NCBI GenBank assembly: GCA_002973635.1
Contig: CP027224.1
Coordinates: forward strand, 2,614,501-2,678,500
Length of the DNA: 64,000 bases
Origin: Lysinibacillus sp. B2A1
GTDB taxonomy: Bacteria; Bacillota; Bacilli; Bacillales_A; Planococcaceae
Direction: 5' to 3'
Part shown: piece after piece, positions 10,576 through 18,217 of the stretch
How positions within the stretch are numbered: the first letter of the stretch is position 1
Layout: the number at the start of each line of letters is the position of its first letter
Position numbers and translations under genes: made by a program
Notes under the pieces: model-generated
The model's database searches: none
The model's input: only the letters and a program-made list of their open reading frames with translations
What the model was told of the DNA's origin: nothing

Positions 10576-11343
10576 TTGAGCGATCAATTAGAAAATCAAA
10601 TGCTACCTTGTCCAGTAACATCAACTGAACAAATACCATTAAATAATGAGGCTACTCCATTAGTCGCTACACCGCTTACAGCTCCAACTATTAAAGTTCC
10701 AGTTGTACTTGCTGAACCAACACTTCAAATCGTTGTGGAGTCGGATATTACGCTTAATCCTGCTGCAACTGAAATCAAAAGAGTGAAGAAAAATGTATTC
10801 CTAAATCAAGTTAAACTAGTACCAGTTAGCTTTGCACGTATAGGCAACACAGACTTTTTTAGAGTAACAAGAGCTAAATTATTTGTAGCAGGACATATTC
10901 GTAAAAATATCGAATATGCTTCATCAGCATGTAGTGGGGCACTTCGAGATAGAATTGCTGATGTTGCATTTTCTGGTTTCACAGACCTTACTTTCCCACA
11001 AACAGCTGGAGGCCCTACTCCGATCTTAGGCATTTCCGAGTTTGCTGAAGCGAACTTCCTGAATGAAGCTACGCAAATGGACGCTCGATTAGATAAGGCT
11101 TTCTTCCAAAATCTTGTTAAATACAATGAGCAACCATTTGGCGAGTTAGTAGCAGCGAACTTCTTTGAACTTGATTTTTCACCAATTATGGCAACACCTG
11201 AAGGAACGTTCAGCACTTTGCGAGAAAAAATTGTACTAGAACTTACTGTAAAAGTACTACAAGTTCAACAAGTCCGCCTTGGCGCTGGCAGTAGTGTAAT
11301 AACTCCTGTTCTTTTAGGTCTTACTCCTCCTACTAGTCCTTAA
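10576..11343 (+). CDS. Probable spore surface protein, paralogue 2 (unassigned family)
   Basis: A 255-residue near-duplicate of the protein at 7759. The middle differs by only a few residues, while the first 30 residues and the tail diverge, and the Pro-rich Cys-ending tail is missing. An in-frame ATG at 10558 would add six residues (MKRGNF), but the paralogue shows that this ATG-GAGGG segment is leader: in paralogue 1 it is out of frame by one base. TTG 10576 is therefore preferred. Same sigma-K-like promoter and palindrome upstream. Function unknown; late spore surface expression inferred. Confidence 0.75.
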   Translation: MSDQLENQMLPCPVTSTEQIPLNNEATPLVATPLTAPTIKVPVVLAEPTLQIVVESDITLNPAATEIKRVKKNVFLNQVKLVPVSFARIGNTDFFRVTRAKLFVAGHIRKNIEYASSACSGALRDRIADVAFSGFTDLTFPQTAGGPTPILGISEFAEANFLNEATQMDARLDKAFFQNLVKYNEQPFGELVAANFFELDFSPIMATPEGTFSTLREKIVLELTVKVLQVQQVRLGAGSSVITPVLLGLTPPTSP

Positions 11344-11390
11344 TAAATTTAGTTTTAGAGGAACACATCAGTTAAGTATATTCTAACATT

Positions 11391-11431
11391 AGTAGTGCAA
11401 ATCAAGGCCAGGTTTGTACTACTATTTTTTT
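11391..11431 (+). terminator. Terminator after paralogue 2
   Basis: AGTAGTGCAAA at 11391-11401 pairs with TTTGTACTACT at about 11413-11423 (one G-T pair), followed by ATTTTTTTAT. It ends the accessory spore-surface cluster. Confidence 0.88.
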
Positions 11432-11584
11432 ATGAGGCTAAAAAGTGTCCTTGAAAGACCCACTATTCCTCACAGGCTTATGTGAAGCAGTTAATAATGT
11501 TTGTTGGGATCGTGTAATAGTAGAGAGTTAATGATGGCCTAGCATATGCCCCTCTTGTGAAAGAGCTGAACTTTATATGATTTT

Positions 11585-11911
11585 TTACTCCTTATAATTT
11601 TTTTCAAATACTTCATCCACTAATACTTCCTCATTTGCACGCCTTTTTTTGATTTGTTCAAACTTTGAGCGAAAAAACGCTTGTTGTTAAACTGATATTA
11701 TGAAAGTGGGTTTGGATGGTTCATCTGTTGTTAGTGGATTGCAGACAGGCAATATCGGTATGTCTAACAAAAGCAATAAAGGCTCTATCAGTACCAATAC
11801 AAGCGCAAAAAATAGCGTAGCAGTTATTTTTAGCTGTTCACCTTTTAGACCAAACATGTCAAATGGTACATTAAAAAATTTTTCGAATGACTCAACTTGA
11901 TTAAAGCTAAG
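11585..11911 (-). pseudogene. Decayed C-terminal remnant of a membrane protein
   Basis: On the minus strand a single frame runs 109 codons from a stop at 11912-11914 to TAA at 11585-11587, broken by one in-frame TAA at 11687-11689. The translation has a strongly hydrophobic segment (ITATLFFALVLVLIEPLLLL) and then a charged tail ending in FEKNYKE, as at the cytoplasmic end of a transporter. There is no start codon with a ribosome-binding site. I cannot name the family. The reading frame on the opposite strand (11700-11900) is a shadow. Confidence 0.5.
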
Positions 11912-12397
11912 TTAAAGAAATAATTCTGATAGCAAATTATTAGACGATTTTTTGATAAAATATAATGAATACAAAGAATAAGGTCTAAATAGTTTGGGAT
12001 TTTTGAATGTGTTATGAAAATTTCAAGTCTGTATGTAGACGAAAAATATAAATTAAAGTGTTTAGTTCGTTATTTATGTGATGTGATGAAGTGTATCTAG
12101 GTATTGCTATTACCAATGTACTTTAGAAAAATCAGCGCAGAAGTTTTATCTATATCGCTACTTGTAGAAGAATAGGATTTACTCTCTAAATTTTGGGGTT
12201 TGTGGAGTACGGAAACTTGGTTACTTCGTAATGTATAAAAAAATATAAAGCCTGATGCTTCACCCTAGCCAAAAAGCTAGGCTCATTATATTTATTTATG
12301 TTATCATAAGTCACGTATCTAAAAATAAGTACATCAAAAAATAATTAATAGTTAAGAAGCAAAGTGTAATTGAGATGTTGAAAGGATGATATATATT
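11912..12397. other. AT-rich gap before mtaB
   Basis: No gene is visible on either strand. A small hairpin CCTAGC/GCTAGG at 12263-12283 lies inside a wider AT-rich inverted repeat and could end unlisted transcription. AAAGGA at 12381-12386 is the mtaB ribosome-binding site. Confidence 0.5.
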
Positions 12398-13747
12398 ATG
12401 AGTAACGAGCGATCAAAAATCGTGAGTTTCCATACTCTAGGTTGTAAAGTAAATCATTATGAAACTGAAGCTATTTGGCAGCTGTTTAAAGAACAAGGCT
12501 ATGAGCGTACTGAATTTGATCGTCAGGCAGACGTTTATGTCATAAATACATGTACTGTAACAAATACTGGGGACAAAAAATCTCGTCAGGTGATTCGTCG
12601 AGCTGTACGTCAAAACCCAGATGCTGTCATTTGTGTTACTGGGTGCTACGCTCAAACATCACCAGCAGAAATTATGGCAATTCCTGGAGTAGACATTGTT
12701 GTAGGAACACAGGATCGTACAAAATTGCTGGGCTATATTGATCAATATCGTACTGAACGCCAACCAATTAATGCTGTACGCAACATTATGAAAAATCGTG
12801 TATATGAGGAATTAGATGTTCCAGCATTTACAGACCGTACACGTGCATCTTTAAAAATTCAAGAGGGCTGTAATAACTTTTGTACTTTTTGTATTATTCC
12901 ATGGGCTCGCGGGTTAATGCGCTCCCGAGACCCTAAGGAAGTACTACACCAAGCACAACAATTAGTGGAAGCAGGTTATCTTGAAATTGTACTAACAGGC
13001 ATTCATACAGGTGGCTATGGACAAGACTTAAAAGATTATAACTTAGCGCAGTTACTACGTGATTTAGAGGCGAATGTGAAAGGCTTAAAACGCTTACGTA
13101 TTTCTTCAATTGAGGCTAGTCAATTAACAGATGAAGTCATTGAAGTTTTACGTGAATCAAATATTGTTGTTAATCACTTACACATTCCAATCCAATCAGG
13201 TTCTGACACGGTTTTAAAACGTATGCGTCGTAAATATACAATGGAGTTCTTTAGTGAGCGCTTAACAAAACTAAACGAGGCTTTACCAGACTTAGCTGTT
13301 ACTTCTGACGTTATAGTAGGTTTCCCAGGTGAGACGGAAGAAGAGTTTATGGAAACATATAACTTTATTCGAGATCATAAATTCTCTGAGCTGCATGTAT
13401 TTCCATTCTCCCCACGTACAGGGACACCGGCTGCACGTATGGAGGACCAAATTGATGAGGATATTAAAAACGAACGTGTTCACCGATTAATCGCTTTAAA
13501 TGACCAGTTGGCAAAGGAATATGCCTCTCGCTTCGAAGATCAAGTATTAGAGGTTATTCCAGAAGAATTTGTCCATGACGGTAGTGAGGAAGAAGGGCTA
13601 CTAACCGGCTATACAGATAATTACTTAAAAGTAGTCTTTGAAGGCCCTGAAAGTCTAATTGGACAGCTTGTGAAGGTAAAAATTACACAAGCAGGATACC
13701 CTCATTCTAAAGGACAATTTGTACGTGTGTTAGAAGCAGTTAAATAA
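12398..13747 (+). CDS. mtaB: tRNA t6A37 methylthiotransferase MtaB
   Basis: A 449-residue radical-SAM methylthiotransferase converting t6A to ms2t6A at tRNA position 37. The N-terminal MTTase domain carries the cluster cysteines in LGCKVNHYETE, NTCTVTN and CVTGCYAQ; the radical-SAM domain has EGCNNFCTFCIIPWARG (CxxxCxxC) near residue 155; a TRAM domain closes the protein. ATG 12398 is preferred over 12386, since AAAGGA overlaps the latter and B. subtilis MtaB begins only a few residues before VSFHTLGCKVN. Conserved after rsmE in Bacilli, here separated by the accessory island. Confidence 0.97.
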   Translation: MSNERSKIVSFHTLGCKVNHYETEAIWQLFKEQGYERTEFDRQADVYVINTCTVTNTGDKKSRQVIRRAVRQNPDAVICVTGCYAQTSPAEIMAIPGVDIVVGTQDRTKLLGYIDQYRTERQPINAVRNIMKNRVYEELDVPAFTDRTRASLKIQEGCNNFCTFCIIPWARGLMRSRDPKEVLHQAQQLVEAGYLEIVLTGIHTGGYGQDLKDYNLAQLLRDLEANVKGLKRLRISSIEASQLTDEVIEVLRESNIVVNHLHIPIQSGSDTVLKRMRRKYTMEFFSERLTKLNEALPDLAVTSDVIVGFPGETEEEFMETYNFIRDHKFSELHVFPFSPRTGTPAARMEDQIDEDIKNERVHRLIALNDQLAKEYASRFEDQVLEVIPEEFVHDGSEEEGLLTGYTDNYLKVVFEGPESLIGQLVKVKITQAGYPHSKGQFVRVLEAVK

Positions 13748-13749
13748 TT

Positions 13750-13792
13750 AAAAGGAGGATTGCCTATTTTTGATAGGTCAATCCTTTTCTGT
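13750..13792 (+). terminator. Terminator after mtaB
   Basis: AAAAGGAGGATTG-CCTAT pairs with ATAG-GTCAATCCTTTT around a TTTTG loop, followed by CTGTTTTG. Confidence 0.88.
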
Positions 13793-13810
13793 TTTGTGTA
13801 GAGTACAAAA

Positions 13811-14045
13811 AAGGAATGAAGCAGCGAAAAAATCATAGAAAGCTGATCGAAAGTGAGAGCAAGCTGAGCAAAAAAGAAATGAAATCGAGCAAAAGTGAAA
13901 GTGAGCTGATCAAAAAAGAAATGAAGCGGAGCGAAAGTAGGAGTAAGCTGAGCAAAAAGAAATGAAGCGGAGTGAAAGTGAGAGTAAGCTGAGCAAAAAA
14001 GGAACAATGCGGAGCGAAAGTAGAAACAAGCTAATCAAAAAATCA
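13811..14045 (+). repeat. Intergenic tandem repeat, about 42-bp period, five to six copies
   Basis: Degenerate units share AAAGTGAGAGTAAGCTGAGC followed by AAAAAAGAAATGAAGCGGAG. The period is about 42 bp with one-base variation, and outer copies are more diverged. Minus-strand open frames across it (Phe/Ser-rich) arise from repetition and have no start signals. The remainder of 13793-14197 is AT-rich leader of deoC. Confidence 0.85.
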
Positions 14046-14197
14046 TTTCTGATAGAGTTAAAGGTAAGAATCTCGATGTAGAATGAATGTAAGCAGGTAT
14101 AACCCTCTATTGAATAAAAGAAATTAGACGATAACGTTAAAAAGTGATATGATTCCAAGAGGTACGTACATCTTTGAATGCGAAGGAGAGTTTTAAA

Positions 14198-14869
14198 ATG
14201 GGACAAAATTTTGCACGTATGATTGATCATACTTTATTAAAGGCTGAGGCTACGCAAGAACAAATTGAAAAACTTTGTGCAGAGGCAAAACAATTTAGCT
14301 TTGCTTCAGTATGTGTAAATCCGACATGGGTTAAGTACAGTAGTGAGTTATTACAAGGATCAGACGTTTTAGTGTGTACAGTTATTGGTTTCCCGCTTGG
14401 TGCTAGTACATCTGCGGTCAAAGCATTTGAGGTAAAAGATGCAATTGCGAACGGTGCAAAAGAAGTGGATATGGTCATTAATATTGGTGCATTAAAGGAT
14501 AAAAAATATGATGCTGTACAAGCTGATATTGCGGCAGTGGTTGAAGCGGCAAAAGGTAGTGCACTTGTGAAGGTTATTATTGAAGCTTGCTTACTAACAG
14601 AAGAAGAGAAAGTGAAAGCATGTGAATTATCAGTGGCAGCAGGTGCAGATTATGTGAAAACTTCAACAGGTTTTTCTACTGGTGGCGCAACAGCAGAGGA
14701 TATTGCTTTAATGCGTAAAACAGTAGGACCAGAGCTTGGAGTAAAAGCTTCTGGTGGTGTACGAAGCTTAGAGGATATGAAAAAGATGATTGAGGCAGGG
14801 GCTACTCGTATTGGAGCAAGCTCAGGCGTAGCAATTATGAATGGCTTAATTTCAGACTCTAATTATTAA
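14198..14869 (+). CDS. deoC: Deoxyribose-phosphate aldolase
   Basis: A 223-residue class I aldolase cleaving 2-deoxyribose 5-phosphate to acetaldehyde and glyceraldehyde 3-phosphate in deoxynucleoside catabolism. [11 protein letters not shown], the Schiff-base lysine in [14 protein letters not shown] and [10 protein letters not shown] are all present. The ATG at 14198 has AAGGAGAG 8-9 nt upstream; an upstream in-frame ATG at 14174 lacks one. It stands alone between terminators without the usual pdp/nupC partners. Confidence 0.96.
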   Translation: MGQNFARMIDHTLLKAEATQEQIEKLCAEAKQFSFASVCVNPTWVKYSSELLQGSDVLVCTVIGFPLGASTSAVKAFEVKDAIANGAKEVDMVINIGALKDKKYDAVQADIAAVVEAAKGSALVKVIIEACLLTEEEKVKACELSVAAGADYVKTSTGFSTGGATAEDIALMRKTVGPELGVKASGGVRSLEDMKKMIEAGATRIGASSGVAIMNGLISDSNY

Positions 14870-14892
14870 TAGTAATGAAAATCCTTAAATAG

Positions 14893-14937
14893 TAAGGGCT
14901 ACGGGGCTGTTCTTTATGAACTAGCCCTTTTCTTTTA
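14893..14937 (+). terminator. Terminator after deoC
   Basis: AAGGGCT near 14894 pairs with AGCCCTT near 14922, followed by TTCTTTTAT. The loop holds further weak pairing. Confidence 0.85.
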
Positions 14938-14989
14938 TAAATAATCATACAATTTGGCGTGCCTAATTTAGAATTATCTAGAAAACTGC

Positions 14990-15018
14990 TTGCATTAATT
15001 TTTGTTTATAGTTAGAAT
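14990..15018 (+). promoter_or_regulatory. Sigma-A promoter of the marR gene
   Basis: TTGCAT at 14990-14995, a 17-bp spacer and TAGAAT at 15013-15018. The operator at 15026-15042 begins right at the expected transcription start, a classic repression geometry. Confidence 0.7.
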
Positions 15019-15025
15019 ATTAAAT

Positions 15026-15042
15026 AGTTAGATAATCTAATT
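15026..15042 (+). promoter_or_regulatory. MarR-type operator upstream of marR
   Basis: AGTTAGATAATCTAATT contains the palindrome TTAGATTATCTAA-type core. Its exact reverse complement recurs at 15644-15660 before the transporter. A weaker relative, TTAGAATTATCTAGA, lies at about 14968-14982. Confidence 0.8.
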
Positions 15043-15055
15043 AAAAGGTGATGAC

Positions 15056-15604
15056 ATGACAAAATTTAAAAAAATGTTTACGCATGAAGATGATTTGCCA
15101 GTATTAGGTTTAGATCCATATATTGAACTGATTCAAGCATCTTCTTCAAGTAATACAAATCAAGAAGAAGCAAAATTGGGATTAATGCTGTTGTGGTTAA
15201 GTGACTACGTTTTAGATGCAATGGATATTGAGCTGGCTCCTTTCGGAATTACGGAAAGTAAATTAGATCTACTATTATTGTTGACACTGCATGATGTTAG
15301 AAGAGCGACTCCATCTGCAATAGCTGAACGTTTAGGAATTACGAGGGCATCAGCAACTTCAATGATTGATTGGTTAGAAAAGAGAAATCTTGTTGTACGG
15401 AATCATAGCAAAGAAGATCGGAGGAAAATTTATGTGAGCTTAACAGATGAAGGGCGTGCTTTTGTGGCTGACATTTTGCCAACTTATTGGGCTGCTTGCG
15501 CTTCTAGCATGGTCGATTTGGAGCCTGAAGAACGGAAGGTATTTGAAAAGTTGGTGAAAAAACTATTAAAATCTATGCAGAGAAAACTAAAGGTGGAACG
15601 TTAA
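15056..15604 (+). CDS. MarR-family transcriptional regulator
   Basis: A 182-residue winged-helix regulator. After an unusual 35-residue N-terminal extension comes the MarR core: helices around GLMLLWLSDYVLDAM, a helix-turn-helix in TPSAIAERLGITRASATSMIDWLE, and the wing with NHSKEDRRKIYVSLTDEGR. Such proteins are dimeric repressors released by small ligands. GGTGATGAC precedes the ATG. Matching operators sit before this gene and before the MFS transporter, so autoregulation and control of the pump are likely. The ligand is unknown. Confidence 0.93.
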   Translation: MTKFKKMFTHEDDLPVLGLDPYIELIQASSSSNTNQEEAKLGLMLLWLSDYVLDAMDIELAPFGITESKLDLLLLLTLHDVRRATPSAIAERLGITRASATSMIDWLEKRNLVVRNHSKEDRRKIYVSLTDEGRAFVADILPTYWAACASSMVDLEPEERKVFEKLVKKLLKSMQRKLKVER

Positions 15605-15643
15605 ACTGTAGCGAGGTTGGTGCAGTTTAATTTTTAATCATTT

Positions 15644-15660
15644 AATTAGATTATCTAACT
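15644..15660 (+). promoter_or_regulatory. MarR-type operator upstream of the MFS transporter
   Basis: AATTAGATTATCTAACT is the exact reverse complement of the 17-bp site at 15026-15042. It lies 35 bp before the transporter start, where it could block a local promoter or elongation. Confidence 0.8.
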
Positions 15661-15694
15661 ATAAGTTAATCGAATAAAAAGGGGATTTTTTTTT

Positions 15695-16879
15695 ATGAAT
15701 AAAGCAATTATAGAAAACCAAGTAAATTATTCTCTAATGACCATTATTTTATCTTGGACAGGGATGGTAGTAATGTCCAGTTTGTATTTGACAATACCTC
15801 TTCTGAGTCTATTCAGTGAATATTTTCATATTTCCTTGTCTAAGGCAGGCCTCAGTTCAAGTATTTTTTCACTTGGATTTGCTACAGGATGCTTTTTCTA
15901 TGGAGCAATATCAGAAAAATATGGACGAAAAAATGTAATTGTTATGGGGCTTTTTTCATTAAGTTGTATAACATTCCTATTAGGTATGACGAATGATTAT
16001 TCTTTCATTATATTACTAAGAGGATTGCAGGGACTTGCAGCGGCTACATTTTCACCAGTGGCACTTGCTTATACGCTTGAAGTATTTCCAAATGATAAAA
16101 AAGTGGGAGCAGTTGGTTTTATAAGCACAGGTTTTCTCTTAGCTGGTATTGTAGGTCAGGTATTTAGTGGCTATGTAAGTGAACATACTTCTTGGCATGT
16201 CACTTTTTATGTTCTTTCACTAGTGTATCTTGCTACTGCCTTGCTAGTGTTTTGGTTATTACCAAAAGGTGGAGCTGTTAATAAAGCAAAGAATATATGG
16301 GAGCCAATGAAAAGGATAGGTATTATTTTTACCAATGGAAATTTGATATTTAGTTATATGATTGCTTTCGTTCTATTATTGTCCTTTGTGAGTATGTATA
16401 TTATTTTGGGGGAGTACCTTACAAGTGATTCTTTTGGAATGAGTAGTCAAAAGTTGATTTATATTCGATCTATTGGTGTATTAGGAATGATCCTGTCACC
16501 TATTGCAGGGAAATTATCAAAGCGTTTGAATGTCCTGTCAGTACTAAAAGGAGCCTTGACTCTTTCTATTATCTCCTTATTAATGATGGGCTTTATCTCT
16601 AACATCGTTGGTTTATCCTTAATTAGTATTCTATTTGTTAGTGGTATTGCACTTGCGGTACCTTCATTAGTGTCACTTGTGGGTCAATTAGGTTGGAACA
16701 TGGGAGGCATTGCAATATCTATGTATACAGTAATTTTATTTACTGGAACAAGTGTTGCGCCTATGATATCTGTTTATTTTATGAAAACTGGTAGCTTTAC
16801 TTTTGCATTTATTCTCCTTGCTACAACACTTAGCATTGGATTAATTTCTGCTATGATGATTAGAATCAAAAGAAAATAA
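15695..16879 (+). CDS. MFS drug/metabolite efflux transporter (DHA1-like)
   Basis: A 394-residue membrane protein with about 12 hydrophobic segments. Segment 2-3 loop carries GAISEKYGRKNVIV, the MFS motif A (GxxxDRxGRR-like), and LRGLQGLAAATFSPVALAYTLE fits motif of segment 4. Size and motif point to a proton-driven exporter. The preceding MarR gene and shared operator indicate an inducible resistance or export pair. The Shine-Dalgarno AAAAGGGGA is separated from ATG by a run of nine T. Substrate cannot be told. Confidence 0.88.
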   Translation: MNKAIIENQVNYSLMTIILSWTGMVVMSSLYLTIPLLSLFSEYFHISLSKAGLSSSIFSLGFATGCFFYGAISEKYGRKNVIVMGLFSLSCITFLLGMTNDYSFIILLRGLQGLAAATFSPVALAYTLEVFPNDKKVGAVGFISTGFLLAGIVGQVFSGYVSEHTSWHVTFYVLSLVYLATALLVFWLLPKGGAVNKAKNIWEPMKRIGIIFTNGNLIFSYMIAFVLLLSFVSMYIILGEYLTSDSFGMSSQKLIYIRSIGVLGMILSPIAGKLSKRLNVLSVLKGALTLSIISLLMMGFISNIVGLSLISILFVSGIALAVPSLVSLVGQLGWNMGGIAISMYTVILFTGTSVAPMISVYFMKTGSFTFAFILLATTLSIGLISAMMIRIKRK

Positions 16880-17022
16880 TAAGCATTTTAGCTCCACTTT
16901 GGCTAGATGGATGATAACGTCCGTTTTTCCAATGAGGAGTTTTCTTGTCCATTTGCATTTGAACGAGCATTTAAATCTTACTTCTAATTTCACCACACTT
17001 ATTTCCCTTCGGCTTTTATTCA

Positions 17023-17051
17023 GAATAAAAAATTTTTCTACCTCATATACT
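17023..17051 (+). promoter_or_regulatory. Sigma-E-like promoter of cotJABC
   Basis: GAATAAA at 17023-17029, a 14-bp spacer, and CATATACT at 17044-17051 fit the sigma-E consensus well. cotJ is sigma-E dependent in B. subtilis, which supports the call. Confidence 0.7.
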
Positions 17052-17086
17052 CCACTGATGTAATTGAATACAGAAGGGAGGAAGCA

Positions 17087-17314
17087 ATGTTTACGCAATA
17101 TAAGTATTGGAAGCCTTATATTAGCCCATTTGATCCATGCCCGCCTATTAGAGTTAAAAGCTTTGCCACACCCCCACAATTGTATATGGGATTTCAACCA
17201 CCTGGATTACCACAATTTCAAACGCCAAGAGAAGCTCTTATGGCTGGTACATTATGGCCGCAACTATTTAGTCCCTATCCAAATCCTGAAAAAGGAGGGA
17301 TAAAAAATGAATAA
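17087..17314 (+). CDS. cotJA: Spore coat-associated protein CotJA
   Basis: A 75-residue Pro-rich protein with YKPYISPFDPCPP-like opening (YWKPYISPFDPCPPI) and TPREALMAGTLWPQLFSPY, typical of CotJA. It is incorporated into the inner spore coat and depends on CotJC. GGGAGG lies before the ATG. Its last codons overlap cotJB by 8 nt, so translation is coupled. An overlapping longer frame starting at 17064 is a shadow. Confidence 0.93.
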   Translation: MFTQYKYWKPYISPFDPCPPIRVKSFATPPQLYMGFQPPGLPQFQTPREALMAGTLWPQLFSPYPNPEKGGIKNE

Positions 17315-17570
17315 AGAGATGCCGCCGGAATTTTATACATTACTCGAAGAAATTCAAGCTATTGATTTTGTCATTGTGGAGTTAAACCTTTATTTAGATA
17401 CTCATCCTCATGATTATGATGCCATTCAGCAATTTAATGAAAAAACTGAAATAAGTATGAAACTAAAGAGAGATTTTGAAAAGAAATTCGGTCCTCTTAT
17501 GAATTTCGGAAGAAGCTATTCTAATTATCCATTTAATTGGATTGATACACCGTGGCCGTGGCAAGTCTAA
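17307..17570 (+). CDS. cotJB: Spore coat protein CotJB
   Basis: An 87-residue protein matching CotJB in length, with LLEEIQAIDFVIVELNLYLDTHP and the ending WPWQV. Its start ATG lies inside the cotJA end, with AAAGGAGGG just upstream. Middle gene of the mother-cell cotJ operon. Confidence 0.93.
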   Translation: MNKEMPPEFYTLLEEIQAIDFVIVELNLYLDTHPHDYDAIQQFNEKTEISMKLKRDFEKKFGPLMNFGRSYSNYPFNWIDTPWPWQV

Positions 17571-17593
17571 CATGAGTTAGGAGGAATTTATTT

Positions 17594-18163
17594 TTGTGGT
17601 ATTATGAAAAAAAACTCCAATATCCTGTCAGAGTGAGTACATGTAACCCAATGCTAGCAAAATTTTTAATTGAGCAGTATGGAGGGGCAGATGGGGAATT
17701 AGCAGCTGCACTTCGCTATATGAACCAGCGCTACACGATTCCAGATAAAGTGGTGGGACTATTAACAGATATTGCAACAGAGGAATTTTCGCACCTAGAA
17801 ATGATTGCAACGATGATTTATAAGCTAACTAAAGATGCTACACCTGAGATGTTAAAGGAAGCTGGATTAGGGGATCATTATGTCAATCATGATAGAGCAT
17901 TATTTTATCAAAATGCCTCTGGGGTACCGTTTACGGCAACCTATATTCAGGCGAAAGGCGACCCGATTGCTGATTTATATGAGGATATTGCGGCTGAAGA
18001 AAAGGCTCGTGCCACATACCAGTGGATTATTGACTTATCAGATGACACAGATTTGAATGATAGTCTGAAGTTTTTACGTGAACGGGAAATTGTTCATTCT
18101 CAACGCTTTAGAGAAGCTGTAGAAATATTAAAAGATGACAGAGATCAAAAGAAAATTTTCTAG
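17594..18163 (+). CDS. cotJC: Spore coat protein CotJC, manganese catalase family
   Basis: A 189-residue ferritin-like protein of the Mn-catalase superfamily. It begins MWYYEKKLQYPV and has the metal-ligand helices with EQYGGADGELAAALRY, ATEEFSHLEMIATM, DIAAEEKARATYQW and REREIVHSQRF. The N-terminal and C-terminal sequences follow B. subtilis CotJC closely. Start is TTG, with TAGGAGGA upstream. It is likely a spore-coat peroxide-protection protein. Confidence 0.96.
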   Translation: MWYYEKKLQYPVRVSTCNPMLAKFLIEQYGGADGELAAALRYMNQRYTIPDKVVGLLTDIATEEFSHLEMIATMIYKLTKDATPEMLKEAGLGDHYVNHDRALFYQNASGVPFTATYIQAKGDPIADLYEDIAAEEKARATYQWIIDLSDDTDLNDSLKFLREREIVHSQRFREAVEILKDDRDQKKIF

Positions 18164-18179
18164 GTGAAAAGTGGTGGTT

Positions 18180-18213
18180 GGCTGTATCAAGGAGAACTTG
18201 AGACAGCCTTTAT
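18180..18213 (+). terminator. Terminator between cotJC and the ktr operon
   Basis: GGCTGT at 18180-18185 pairs with ACAGCC at 18203-18208, with an inner CAAG/CTTG stem. The T tract (TTTATGTT) is modest. It lies between convergent genes and may serve both strands. Confidence 0.65.
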
Positions 18214-18217
18214 GTTG

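Noticed and set aside
11700..11900. Plus-strand 66-codon frame
   Set aside because: It is antisense to the decayed membrane protein remnant, whose translation is far more protein-like.
12240..12295. AT-rich inverted repeat with CCTAGC/GCTAGG stem before mtaB
   Set aside because: It does not match any riboswitch pattern I know and has a poor T tract; kept only as a note in the gap entry.
13702..14230. Two minus-strand frames rich in Phe and Ser
   Set aside because: They result from the 42-bp tandem repeat, whose length is a multiple of three, and they overlap the mtaB and deoC ends.
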